This document shows positions 1 to 7,201 of a stretch of 46,612 nucleotides of DNA, piece after piece; position 1 is the stretch's first letter, and each line of letters starts with the position of its first letter. A program made the translations under genes and the position numbers. The notes beneath the pieces are model-generated. The model was not told the DNA's origin. It did not search any database and saw only the letters and a list, made by a program, of their open reading frames with translations. This stretch comes from an uncultured Bacteroidales bacterium (GTDB lineage Bacteria > Bacteroidota > Bacteroidia > Bacteroidales > Bacteroidaceae): contig CACYXI010000006.1 in assembly GCA_902778265.1 (NCBI GenBank), positions 1 through 46,612 of the forward strand, read 5' to 3'.

Positions 1-111
1 GTAGCGCAAACGCTGTGGGTTCTTCTCAAACACGCCCACCTCATGCTCAAAGCTGAGGGTGTCGATAAAGAAGCTACCCATCTTTCCTGCGCCAAGGATA
101 AGGATTTTCAT
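1..111 (-). CDS. tyrA: Prephenate dehydrogenase, N-terminal fragment (runs off the window)
   Basis: Only the first 37 codons are present, read leftward from the ATG at 109-111. They begin MKILILGAGKMGSFFIDTLS, a Rossmann-fold start with a GxGxxG-type glycine loop (GAGKMG). Prephenate dehydrogenase would use such a loop to bind NAD(P) while converting prephenate to 4-hydroxyphenylpyruvate for tyrosine. The family call leans on position: it lies downstream of pheA, an aminotransferase and the DAHP synthase/chorismate mutase on the same strand, the usual Bacteroidales aromatic cluster. Any NAD-binding oxidoreductase could begin this way, so the fragment alone would not be decisive. A 117-nt AT-rich inverted repeat separates it from the upstream gene. 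Confidence 0.75.
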   Translation of the reverse strand, partial: MKILILGAGKMGSFFIDTLSFEHEVGVFEKNPQRLRY

Positions 112-117
112 TCTTCT

Positions 118-232
118 TTAAATGAAAAATTATAAAATGAAAAATGAAAAATACAGATTACTATTCATGTTGAAAGCCATTAACGAAAAAGACTATAATG
201 TATTTTTCATTTTTCACTTTTCATTTTATTAT
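118..232. repeat. AT-rich inverted repeat, GAAAAATGAAAA family
   Basis: Left arm words (ATGAAAAATGAAAAATAC) and right arm words (GTATTTTTCATTTTTCAC) are inverted copies around a centre that starts AGATTA. The same layout recurs at 5603-5712, 20172-20262, 22304-22432 and 23112-23190. The right arm overlaps the stop codon of the DAHP synthase/chorismate mutase gene. Confidence 0.75.
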
Positions 233-1293
233 TTATTTACTATCTCCAACTGCTGACGTACAGACTCCTCGTGGATATGCTCGAAGATCTGCTTAACGAA
301 ATCGGCAGACATACCGCAGAGAGCACCCTGAGCACCACGCTTGCCAAGAATCTCGTTGTAGCGACCAGTCTGAAGCACGGTGATGTTATGCTCCTTCTTA
401 TACTGACCAATCTCACGACACACGCGCATACGCTTTGAGAGAAGCTCCATGAGAGAGTTGTCAAGCTCGTCAATCTGCTTACGGAGGAGCTTGATGCCCT
501 CAGTCGTAGAAACAACGTCACGGAAGGTGAGGATTGAGAGAATATAGTCGAGAACATCAGGAGTTACCTGCTGCTTTGCATCACTCCAAGCCTTGTCTGG
601 ATCGCAATGGCTCTCCACCATCAAACCGTCAAAGCCAAGGTCCATAGCCTGCTGACAAAGTGGTGCGATGAGTTCACGCTTACCACCCATGTGAGAAGGG
701 TCGCAACAGATTGGGAGATCAGGAATACGACGACGAAGCTCGATAGGAATCTGCCACATTGGGAGGTTGCGGTAGATGGTCTTGTCGTATGAAGAGAAAC
801 CACGATGGATAGCACCCAACTGCTTTACACCAGCAGCATTAAGACGCTCAAGAGCACCAATCCAGAGTTCGAGGTCTGGGTTTACAGGGTTCTTAACGAG
901 CACAGGCTTCTCAAAGCCCTGAAGAGCATCTGCAAGTGCCTGCATAGCGAATGGGTTGGCAGATGTACGAGCACCAATCCACAGGATATCCATATCATAT
1001 TTGTTAGCAAGCTCAACGTGCTCAGGTGTTGCTACCTCAGTACCCATAAGCATACCAGTCTCTTTCTTTGCCTCAGCCATCCACTGGAGTGCAGGCTCAC
1101 CGTGTCCCTCGAAGCCACCTGGCTTTGTACGAGGCTTCCACACACCAGCGCGGAAGATGTGGCATCCCTTCTCTGCGAGCTGAGATGCTGTTTTCAATAC
1201 CTGTTCTTCTGTCTCAGCCGAGCATGGACCAGCAATGACAAAAGGACGTTTCAAATCACTTGGAAGATTAAGTGGTGAAAGTTGTAGTTCCAT
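229..1293 (-). CDS. Bifunctional DAHP synthase / chorismate mutase
   Basis: The 354-residue protein carries an N-terminal type I-beta DAHP synthase domain (about residues 15-265). It shows FVIAGPCSAE, AGVWKPRTKPGGFEG, GTEVATPEHVE, GAIHRGFSSYDK and CDPSHMGGKRE, which form the phosphoenolpyruvate, erythrose 4-phosphate and metal site. A C-terminal AroQ-type chorismate mutase follows (about residues 270-354, LRKQIDELDNSLMELLSKRM). One chain therefore does the first shikimate step and the chorismate to prephenate step. I start at the ATG at 1291-1293 (MELQLSPLN). The open frame continues to 1452 only through repeat DNA and that extension lacks family character. It sits third in the pheA operon and is probably governed by the attenuator at 3801-3957. 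Confidence 0.95.
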   Translation of the reverse strand: MELQLSPLNLPSDLKRPFVIAGPCSAETEEQVLKTASQLAEKGCHIFRAGVWKPRTKPGGFEGHGEPALQWMAEAKKETGMLMGTEVATPEHVELANKYDMDILWIGARTSANPFAMQALADALQGFEKPVLVKNPVNPDLELWIGALERLNAAGVKQLGAIHRGFSSYDKTIYRNLPMWQIPIELRRRIPDLPICCDPSHMGGKRELIAPLCQQAMDLGFDGLMVESHCDPDKAWSDAKQQVTPDVLDYILSILTFRDVVSTTEGIKLLRKQIDELDNSLMELLSKRMRVCREIGQYKKEHNITVLQTGRYNEILGKRGAQGALCGMSADFVKQIFEHIHEESVRQQLEIVNK

Positions 1294-1314
1294 ATCTTTT
1301 GTTTGTATCTTTTT

Positions 1315-1502
1315 ATTATTTTGGAGTAATAAGGAGTACAAGGAGTAATAAGGAGTACAAGACGAATGTCTTGTCCGGAATAGGGCTTGATGGAGTAAAG
1401 GAATAAGGTTTAACAGTAACAAACCATCACCCCTCATCACTTCAACCATCAACGATAAAGACTATCGTCTTGTACTCCTTAAGCGGCTTTAGGAGCGTAA
1501 CT
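1315..1502. repeat. Inverted repeat, GGAGTACAAGGAGT family
   Basis: The word AGGAGTACAAGACGA on the left is matched by TCGTCTTGTACTCCT on the right, with extra tandem copies of GGAGTACAAGGAGTAATAA. Related words occur at 4596-4632 and 28705-28855. It fills the gap between the aminotransferase and the DAHP synthase gene. Confidence 0.7.
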
Positions 1503-1516
1503 CCTTGTACTTCTTC

Positions 1517-2677
1517 TTAAAATATCGCCTTTATCCTCTCCAGCGCTTCCTGTATCTTCTCTTCCTTTGCACAGAGGGAGATACGGATATAACGCTCGCC
1601 GTTGCTACCGAAGATGAAGCCAGGAGTGATGAAGACACGAGCCTCGTGGAGGACCTTCTCGGTAAGCTCCTCGCAGGTAGTGTAATGCTCTGGAATACGT
1701 CCCCAGAGGAACATTCCCACCTGAGTCTTGTCATAGGTGCATCCGAGTACGTCCATTATCTTCTCAGCCACGTCACGACGCTTGCGATAGAGCGTTACGT
1801 TAGCCTCGTGATGCCATTCTGGAGTATTGTTGTTGAGAGCCTCGGCAGCAGCCAACTGAAGTCCGCGGAATGTACCAGAATCGATATTCGACTTTATCTT
1901 GAGTGCCCAAGAGATGATCTGCGGATTTGATATGCACATACCAACACGCCATCCTGGCATATTGTGGCTCTTTGACATTGAGTTGAACTCTACGCAGCAG
2001 TCCTTTGCCCCTGGCACCTGCATAATAGAAAGGTGCTCGTCGGAGAGGATGAATGAGTATGGGTTATCGTTCACAACCACGATGTCGTGACGCTTTGCGA
2101 AGTCAACCAGTTTCTCGTAAGTCTCACGCATCGCACGACCGCCAGTAGGCATATTTGGATAGTTCGTCCACATGAGCTTTACGCCTTCGAGATCCATCTT
2201 CTCAAGAGCCTCGAAATCTGGTTGCCAACCGTTATCCTCGCGAAGGTCATAGTTTACGATCTGCTGACCGAGAATCTTGCTCAGCGATGTGTATGTTGGG
2301 TAGCCAGGGTTTGGCACAAGCACCTTATCGCCTGGGTTACAGAGAGCGAGAGTGATATGAAGAATACCCTCCTTTGAACCTATCAAAGGCAACACTTCTG
2401 TATCTGCATTCACATCAACGTCATACCATTTCTTATAAAAATTAGCCATTGCCTTACGAAGCTCTGGCGTACCCATTGTTGGCTGATAGCCGTGAGCTGA
2501 AGGCTGTGCTGCCACCTCTGCGAGCTTGTCTATTGTCTGCTGTGATGGTGGCATATCTGGTGAGCCGATAGCAAGACTGATGATGTCCTTGCCTTCCGCA
2601 TTTAGTTTTGCTACTTCCTTCAGCTTTCTGCTGAAGTAATATTCCTGTACGAGATTAAGTCTGTCTGCTGGTTTCAT
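1517..2677 (-). CDS. PLP-dependent class I/II aminotransferase
   Basis: The 386-residue protein is a fold-type I aminotransferase. Visible are the substrate-end motif IGSPDMPPS, the PLP-phosphate contact GSKEGI, the NYPNMPTGG asparagine motif, VVNDNPY, and the Schiff-base lysine in NSMSKSHNMPGWRVG. The family includes aspartate and LL-diaminopimelate aminotransferases. Its place between pheA and the DAHP synthase/chorismate mutase suggests that it transaminates phenylpyruvate and hydroxyphenylpyruvate to Phe and Tyr, which is an inference from context. The ATG is preceded immediately by a GC-rich repeat arm (2679-2716), so the start lies 1 nt from a hairpin-forming repeat. Confidence 0.9.
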   Translation of the reverse strand: MKPADRLNLVQEYYFSRKLKEVAKLNAEGKDIISLAIGSPDMPPSQQTIDKLAEVAAQPSAHGYQPTMGTPELRKAMANFYKKWYDVDVNADTEVLPLIGSKEGILHITLALCNPGDKVLVPNPGYPTYTSLSKILGQQIVNYDLREDNGWQPDFEALEKMDLEGVKLMWTNYPNMPTGGRAMRETYEKLVDFAKRHDIVVVNDNPYSFILSDEHLSIMQVPGAKDCCVEFNSMSKSHNMPGWRVGMCISNPQIISWALKIKSNIDSGTFRGLQLAAAEALNNNTPEWHHEANVTLYRKRRDVAEKIMDVLGCTYDKTQVGMFLWGRIPEHYTTCEELTEKVLHEARVFITPGFIFGSNGERYIRISLCAKEEKIQEALERIKAIF

Positions 2678-2678
2678 T

Positions 2679-2855
2679 GGCCTCTCCCCCCGCCCTCCCC
2701 CGTAGGGAGGGAGCCGGATTGCTAATGGGGGAATCCGAATTGTTTTTATATTGTTGTTTTTTTTTATTTGCCTGACCTTCCCATTTTGAGCCTATGTACT
2801 CAATCTACGTGAGCGAATCGGCTCCCTCCCTACGGGGGAGGGCGGGGGAGAGGCC
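2679..2855. repeat. GC-rich palindromic element with 37-38 bp inverted ends
   Basis: The left arm 2679-2716 (CTCCCCCCGCCCTCCCCCGT...) and right arm 2819-2855 are near-perfect inverted copies, differing by one G in a homopolymer. They enclose about 100 bp of AT-rich DNA. The element fills the whole gap between pheA and the aminotransferase gene and abuts the ATG of the latter. Relatives lie at 6827-6914, 11361-11442 and 28561-28609. In RNA it could fold into a long hairpin between two operon genes. Confidence 0.8.
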
Positions 2856-2869
2856 GTCTTGCTGGTCTT

Positions 2870-3700
2870 TTACTTTCCCTTATACTCTCCCAATATCTTC
2901 AGTTCCTTGGTGAGAGGAATGATAGCGTCAATGGACTGACGGTATCGGATGAGGTCGGTGTAGGTCACATCCACATAGAACAGATATTCCCACTCATGAC
3001 CGATTACAGGGAGCGACTGTATCTTGGTGAGGTTGATGCCGTAGAAAGAGAGAATTGTCAACACCTTGCTGAGCGATCCCTCCTCGTGAGGCAAAGAGAA
3101 CACCAGACTCGCCTTGTCTGCCTCGTTCAGAGGACGGAGGAAATCGGCCTTCATCGGATTGCAAACCACGAGGAAGCGAGTGTAGTTGTGCTTGTTGTCC
3201 TCAATGCAATCCTCCAGAACCTTCATTCCATAGAAACGAGCCGCGTCAGAGTGACAGATGGCAGCCCATCCCTTCTTGCCCAGGCGCTTGATTTTCTCTG
3301 CCGATCCAGCGGTATCCTCGTCCTCCACAGCCTTGATGTGCGGATACTTGCTGAGGAAGTTACGACATTGCATCAGAGCAACGGGATGTGAGTGAACCTC
3401 CTCTATGGTGTCCCAGTCGTCCTCTGGCAAGCAGTTGATAGAGTGCTGGATGTGGAGCTTATGCTCACCCACGATAGTGGTGTCAGAGTCACGGAGCAAC
3501 TCATAGTTGTGCAGCAGACTGCCCGCAATGGTATTCTCAATGGCGAGCATTCCCAATGTCGTTGGGTCTTCCTTCATCTTCTCGAAGACCTCCTCGAAAG
3601 TCTGGCAGCATATCAGTTGAATCTGCTCGCCTTCGAAATACTGATGAGCCGCAATATCGTGGAACGACCCGATGATACCCTGTATAGCTATTCTTTTCAT
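2870..3700 (-). CDS. pheA: Prephenate dehydratase
   Basis: The 276-residue protein converts prephenate to phenylpyruvate, the committed step to phenylalanine. The periplasmic-binding-like catalytic domain spans about residues 1-185. It begins IAIQGIIGSFHDIAA, contains GMLAIENTIAGSLLHNYELL, and ends with the Thr-Arg-Phe signature HNYTRFLVV that carries the catalytic threonine. A C-terminal ACT domain (about residues 190-272) shows SLVFSLPHEEGSLSKVL and GINLTKIQSLP, the usual allosteric phenylalanine site, so feedback inhibition is expected. There is no fused chorismate mutase. That activity is on the DAHP synthase two genes downstream. It is the first structural gene after the Phe/Tyr leader peptide and terminator. 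Confidence 0.95.
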   Translation of the reverse strand: MKRIAIQGIIGSFHDIAAHQYFEGEQIQLICCQTFEEVFEKMKEDPTTLGMLAIENTIAGSLLHNYELLRDSDTTIVGEHKLHIQHSINCLPEDDWDTIEEVHSHPVALMQCRNFLSKYPHIKAVEDEDTAGSAEKIKRLGKKGWAAICHSDAARFYGMKVLEDCIEDNKHNYTRFLVVCNPMKADFLRPLNEADKASLVFSLPHEEGSLSKVLTILSFYGINLTKIQSLPVIGHEWEYLFYVDVTYTDLIRYRQSIDAIIPLTKELKILGEYKGK

Positions 3701-3800
3701 TATTTATATTTTTGTTGTCTAAGGTCTAAAGTCTAAGGTCTGAGGCTTTTTCCCGTTTGACCTTTGTCTTTTGTCCGTTGACCTTTGTCCTTACTAACGA

Positions 3801-3834
3801 AAAGTCCCGCATCATTTGTATGAAGCGGGACTTT
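3801..3834 (-). terminator. Attenuator terminator hairpin upstream of pheA
   Basis: On the minus strand AAAGTCCCGC (3834-3825) pairs perfectly with GCGGGACTTT (3810-3801). After one mismatch, four more pairs close a TTGT-side loop. A short T-rich run (CTTTTCG) follows. Its 5' arm is also complementary to a segment inside the leader peptide frame (3889-3898), so the hairpin can be replaced by an antiterminator. Confidence 0.8.
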
Positions 3835-3876
3835 ACGTAAAACCTAACATTTGGTTTCGTTTGTCATAAGTTGAAA

Positions 3877-3957
3877 TTACACGCAACTTCCCGCTTCACA
3901 GTTCCCTGCAAAGTAAAAGTAAAAGTAATAATAATAAGATGAGAAATTCTTATTCAT
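3877..3957 (-). CDS. Phe/Tyr-rich leader peptide of the pheA operon
   Basis: The frame begins at the ATG at 3955-3957 and ends at TAA 3877-3879, giving 26 residues: MNKNFSS, then YYYYFYFYF, then AGNCEAGSCV. Residues 8-16 are nine consecutive aromatic codons (six Tyr, three Phe), and Phe also occurs at position 5. This is the hallmark of a ribosome-stalling attenuator that senses charged tRNA-Phe and tRNA-Tyr. The Cys20-Gly23 region (RNA UGAAGCGGGA, 3898-3889) is the antiterminator strand. It can pair 10 of 10 with 3830-3821, the 5' arm of the terminator. The peptide itself probably has no function other than being translated. Confidence 0.88.
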   Translation of the reverse strand: MNKNFSSYYYYFYFYFAGNCEAGSCV

Positions 3958-4079
3958 ATTTGTAATTCAACTTTTTGTTTAACGATTATTTGAAATCGGG
4001 TGTCAAACTTTGGCTCGCACGAAGTCAAAAGTGACTGTCAGCCCAAAGGCTGGTGCACGTCTTTTTAGTTTGACGAGTG

Positions 4080-4111
4080 CAAAATTACTATTTTTTTTCC
4101 AAACTTACAAA
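4080..4111 (-). promoter_or_regulatory. Promoter of the pheA operon
   Basis: The Bacteroidetes-type -7 box TAATTTTG lies at 4087-4080 and the -33 box TTTG at 4111-4108, with a 20-bp spacer. The start of transcription would be near 4073, just upstream of the structured leader. Confidence 0.8.
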
Positions 4112-4203
4112 CATTTTCTTACTTTTTTCTGCATTTTAGTAGAAAAATGACACTTTTTCATCATATACCACACAATACTGATACAAAATCACTATTTCTT
4201 GGT

Positions 4204-4235
4204 ATTGTGAGTTTCCGCGAAAAGTAGTACCTTTG
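4204..4235 (+). promoter_or_regulatory. Divergent orphan promoter
   Basis: The -33 box ATTG (4204-4207), a 20-bp spacer and the -7 box TACCTTTG (4228-4235) match the Bacteroidetes consensus. It points away from pheA, and no + strand gene follows for 7 kb. Confidence 0.75.
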
Positions 4236-4241
4236 CACTCA

Positions 4242-4349
4242 GAAATCAGAGACGTGCACTCAGGTTTCCCAGATTTTTGTTATAAGATAAAGTTCATAAT
4301 GTTTTTGTATAATAATGTGGCTGGCTGCGAAGTCAGCCTTTTATTTTTT
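4242..4349 (+). ncRNA. Candidate small RNA, about 105 nt
   Basis: The unit is bounded by the promoter at 4228-4235 and a strong intrinsic terminator: GGCTGGCT and AGTCAGCC (4319-4338) pair over 8 bp around a GCGA tetraloop, followed by TTTTATTTTTT. The first transcribed bases (GCACTC, then AGACGTGCAC) resemble the start of the divergent pheA leader. A tiny frame ATG 4299-4301 (18 codons, MFLYNNVAGCEVS...) overlaps the terminator. I cannot say whether it is translated. Confidence 0.6.
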
Positions 4350-4360
4350 GAATGATTATC

Positions 4361-4632
4361 CGCATATACACGATAGGCGGGCTGAAAGCCCAATAAGCTC
4401 ATAGCCTAGGGCATCGCCCTAGGTGGAGGTAGGTTGGTAATTTCGCCCTGAAGGGGCAAAAGCATTATTATATTAGAGCTTTTGCCCTTACAGGGCGTTA
4501 GTTACCCCTCTATTTTACCACAGGGCGTTGCCCTGGGCTAGTAGCTTTTGCCCCTTCAGGGCGTTATCACGTAATTACGGAAATCATTTTATTTTTAGGA
4601 GCGTAACTCCTTGTACTCCTTACTACTCCTTA
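4361..4632. repeat. Palindromic CGCCCTGAAGGGGC block
   Basis: Several short hairpins are arranged in a row: GGGCTGAAAGCCC, CCTAGGGCATCGCCCTAGG, CGCCCTGAAGGGGC, GCCCTTACAGGGCG and CAGGGCGTTGCCCTG. The arm CGCCCTGAAGGGGCAAAAGC (4447-4466) is inverted at about 4544-4563. It ends in GGAGTACAAG-type words that adjoin the stop of the outer-membrane protein gene. Confidence 0.7.
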
Positions 4633-4641
4633 ATAAAAAAA

Positions 4642-5433
4642 TCACTTTCTCTTATTCAACGGAATGTTATAGCCAACCGTTAGGTCAAACGCATGAAAAT
4701 AAATCGGATAACTTTTTGAATAAGAAAAAAGAGAATAGTTTGGTTCATCAGGGAACATATCATCAATAGTATCCACTACGCGATTCATGTCAAGACGGTA
4801 GGTCAAGCCAATAGTGAAATTCTTGCATTCATACGAAAAACCAAGAGGAATACAGAAAGCAGCATCTTCAAGAACTGTTTTTATCTTTTCAGTCTGATAC
4901 TCGTCAAACTCGTCCCATACATATTTGGAAACATCATCATCAGGAGAATATCTACCAGGATCTTCTGGATTATACGCAATCTTACCATACGTATGACCAT
5001 GAGCCGTGAGACTGGAAATAGGCGCCATCAATTCAATACCGATACGAGCGGACAAATTAGGTATGAAATACATCTTCCACTGTACGCCAAAATTCAAATA
5101 GTCAATAGTCATCTTGTTTACTTCTACAACATAGTCATGCCACTCCCACTTATTGACTTCCTTGTAATCAAATGAGCATCCCTGACGACGATAGTTTACA
5201 TCCAAAAGCAAAGAAGAAGAGCTCATCGCTTGCCACTCAAACTGACCACCAAATGTCATATTCAACTTCCACGTTGGATCATAACCGTCTTTAAACCCCT
5301 TTGATTCCATTGTAGAGAGCAAGAAACCTGCATAAGGACGGAACAACCATGCCTTTTTTTCATACTGGGCCATTACAGACCCCACACATAGCACAAATGC
5401 TATAATAACCGTCAATCTTTTCATCATAAACAT
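4642..5433 (-). CDS. Outer-membrane beta-barrel protein, secreted
   Basis: The 263-residue protein starts with a clear signal peptide (MKRLTVIIAFVLCVGSVMA, cleaved before QYEKK). Alternating hydrophobic/polar strands rich in Tyr, Trp and Phe follow, typical of the small porin-like or opacity-type barrels of Bacteroidales (for example FGGQFEWQAM, LNFGVQWKMYF, FSYECKNFTIGLTYRL and a final FDLTVGYNIPL). Ligand and function cannot be deduced. Three ATGs lie within 10 nt (5433, 5427, 5424). The last gives the tidiest signal peptide. It has its own promoter at 5454-5485 and stands alone among repeats. Confidence 0.75.
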   Translation of the reverse strand: MFMMKRLTVIIAFVLCVGSVMAQYEKKAWLFRPYAGFLLSTMESKGFKDGYDPTWKLNMTFGGQFEWQAMSSSSLLLDVNYRRQGCSFDYKEVNKWEWHDYVVEVNKMTIDYLNFGVQWKMYFIPNLSARIGIELMAPISSLTAHGHTYGKIAYNPEDPGRYSPDDDVSKYVWDEFDEYQTEKIKTVLEDAAFCIPLGFSYECKNFTIGLTYRLDMNRVVDTIDDMFPDEPNYSLFSYSKSYPIYFHAFDLTVGYNIPLNKRK

Positions 5434-5453
5434 TTAAATGTCTTTTTTGCCTG

Positions 5454-5485
5454 CAAAGGTATAAATATTTTCGCTTACCACCAAA
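5454..5485 (-). promoter_or_regulatory. Promoter of the beta-barrel gene
   Basis: The -7 box TACCTTTG (5461-5454) and -33 box TTTG (5485-5482) are separated by 20 bp. The untranslated leader would be only about 14-20 nt. Confidence 0.75.
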
Positions 5486-5570
5486 CAACCACACTTTTTT
5501 TCCTCAACAAAAATCGTCGTCACCGCTCTTTGTCGCCCTTCATTCTCCCATTCCGGAATGGGATTTGAAT

Positions 5571-6131
5571 GGGATTTGCAACGGATTTGCAAGGGAGTTG
5601 CTTAAATGAAAAGTGAACAATGAACAATGAAAAATACAGATTAGTATTTTCGAGTATGGCCATTACCTGAAAAGTGTGACTCGTATTTTTCATTTTTCAC
5701 TTTTCGTTTATTTCCCTCTGTATCTCTGTGCCTCTGTGTGATACCAAACGCAAAGTCGCCAAGTCGCAGAGTATTTTTCATTTATTTGTGTGGTGACAAG
5801 AAATTAATGCGAAATTAATGTGATATTAGTGCGATATTATATGTCTTACTACGTGAATAACATTAATTACCATGAATTTCACGTTAATGTCGAATTAATT
5901 TTCAACAATCGCAAAGTTTATTTTCTCTGTCTCTCTGTGTCTCTGTGTGATGATAAACGCAAAGTCGCAGAGTCGCAAAGTATTTCTCACTTTTCATTTA
6001 TTTCCCTCTGTGCCTCTCTGTGATGCCAAAAAGTAAGTGATCAAATTTAATTCTTGATTTAAAAAATTTTTCTGTACATTAATTTATTTGCAAGTCCGAT
6101 GTAATTCCCTTCCAAATCCGTTGCAAATCCC
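5571..6131. repeat. Repeat block flanked by a perfect 19-bp inverted repeat
   Basis: GGGATTTGCAACGGATTTG (5571-5589) is exactly inverted at 6113-6131. Inside are an AT-rich inverted repeat (5603-5712) and three runs of CTCTGTGTCTCTGTG / CGCAAAGTCGCAGAG words. A third copy of the 18-bp core lies at 46510-46527, just after the restriction gene. No gene is supported here. Confidence 0.7.
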
Positions 6132-6192
6132 ATTTCGCGCCTATCTCTCTATTCTCTATTAAAAGAGCCTTAGATTATCTTCGTTGTAGGTT

Positions 6193-6236
6193 CGCTTCTA
6201 ATCCGCTTCTAATCCGCTTCTAAACCGCTTCTAAAC
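6193..6236. repeat. Tandem repeat, four 11-bp units
   Basis: The unit CGCTTCTAATC occurs twice and CGCTTCTAAAC twice, head to tail without gaps. Confidence 0.9.
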
Positions 6237-6465
6237 CGTTCCTATAAATCGGTACAAAAGTGAACTCATGGCAAAGTAATTTTGAAAGCAAGAGGTAAGC
6301 GAAAAGCAGCTTGCTGCCAGATTATTCGTTTCTTCTGTTTACAAAATTTATCTTCGCGTCTCTGTGTCTTTGCGTTCTAAAAATAAATTATCTGAGTTAA
6401 ATTTTCTGGTCATCGTCGCTAATTTTCTTGAAAGCCCCAGCACCGTAAGGTGCTATTTCTTGGCA

Positions 6466-6757
6466 AGTGTGATTTTTTTTTAGAATTTTACACAAACATG
6501 TACATGGTGGTGGTTTTTAGGTTTTAACAATCTGTATATCAGACAATTCAAAGCATGTACATGATGGCTAAACATATACATGACATGTACATGATTTTTT
6601 CACAATTCAAGCATGACAACCCATGTACATGTTATGTACATGTTTGGGCAACATGTACATGCTCTTAACGTGTTCATTTTCAATACCTTTACCCTCGTTT
6701 TACCCCACCATATACATGTTTACGCGAAATTCTAAAAAAAATCTCACTCGCACGGTA
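6466..6757. mobile_element. MITE-like element with about 40-bp imperfect terminal inverted repeats and CATGTACATG clusters
   Basis: The ends match in inverted orientation: GTGTGATTTTTTTTTAGAAT...AAACATGTACATGGTGG on the left and, read from the right end inward, GTGAGATTTTTTTTAGAAT...AAACATGTATATGGTGG. The interior carries about six further copies of the self-complementary word CATGTACATG or close variants. No coding capacity is seen. The classification as a mobile element is an inference from the terminal inverted repeats. Confidence 0.5.
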
Positions 6758-6761
6758 GAAA

Positions 6762-6806
6762 AGCCTTGAAAAGGCGAAATAACATAGGCGTGGGTGTAAC
6801 CCACGT
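6762..6806. repeat. 45-bp direct repeat, copy 1
   Basis: It is identical to 7202-7246. It contains two hairpins, GCCTT/AAGGC and CGTGGGT/ACCCACG. The two copies flank the palindrome at 6827-6914 and the TCTACAC block. Confidence 0.9.
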
Positions 6807-6826
6807 TACATTGATGCTCATTCCAA

Positions 6827-6914
6827 AGACCCACCCCTCCCCAAGGGAGGGAGAATTTATATACATTAATACTATCAAAGACTCCCTCCCTTGGGGAGGG
6901 TTGGGGTGGGTCTT
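6827..6914. repeat. GC-rich palindrome, CTCCCTCCC family
   Basis: AGACCCACCCCTCCCCAAGG... is inverted as ...CTTGGGGAGGGTTGGGGTGG over about 30 bp, around a 30-bp AT-rich centre. It belongs to the same family as 2679-2855 and 11361-11442. Confidence 0.8.
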
Positions 6915-6934
6915 AGGGTTGTGGTGGCATTTTA

Positions 6935-7160
6935 CTCTACACTCTACACCAGAGAGCATATAAACAGATGATTCATAGAACGTTACGGCGGTGTAGAGTA
7001 TCATTCAACTCTACACCAACTATACACCCTATACACCGTCTTTTGCTTTTGAATGGTGTAGAGATGTAGAGTTGGTGTAAAGTCATCTCTAACTCTACAC
7101 CGCTACAAAATGTTGTGTCTCAGCAAATTGAGTGCCATTTGGTGTAGAGTGTAGAGTTAG
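6935..7160. repeat. TCTACACTCTACACC word repeats
   Basis: Words TCTACACC, TACACTCTACACC and their complement GGTGTAGAG alternate at least ten times in both orientations. Short frames here (such as 6744-7004 on the minus strand) are repeat artefacts. Confidence 0.75.
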
Positions 7161-7201
7161 TCGCAAAAAACTATTTTTTGTATGGTGAAAAGTTCCCCAA
7201 T

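Larger units (their letters stand above)
3801..4075 (-). promoter_or_regulatory. Transcription attenuator leader of the Phe/Tyr operon
   Basis: The untranslated leader runs from about 4073 to the terminator. Three parts are visible. First, a 5' structured region is closed by GTCAAACT (4074-4067) with AGTTTGAC (4009-4002) and contains hairpins CAGCC/GGCTG and AGTC/GACT. Second comes the leader peptide frame. Third come mutually exclusive hairpins: antiterminator 3898-3889 with 3830-3821, or terminator 3834-3825 with 3810-3801. Stalling at the Tyr/Phe run would leave the antiterminator arm free and let transcription continue into pheA. Finishing translation to the stop would partly cover that arm and favour termination. 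The mechanism is inferred from the sequence. Confidence 0.82.

Noticed and set aside
805-1278. 157-residue frame opposite the DAHP synthase gene
   Set aside because: It is an antisense shadow of a clearly conserved gene.
1294-1452. Longer start for the DAHP synthase/chorismate mutase gene
   Set aside because: The extension is translated repeat DNA. The conserved protein begins at MELQLSPLN.
6480-6720. CRISPR-like array of CATGTACATG repeats
   Set aside because: The word is only 10 nt, spacing is irregular, the spacers are not unique sequences of equal size, and no cas gene is near.
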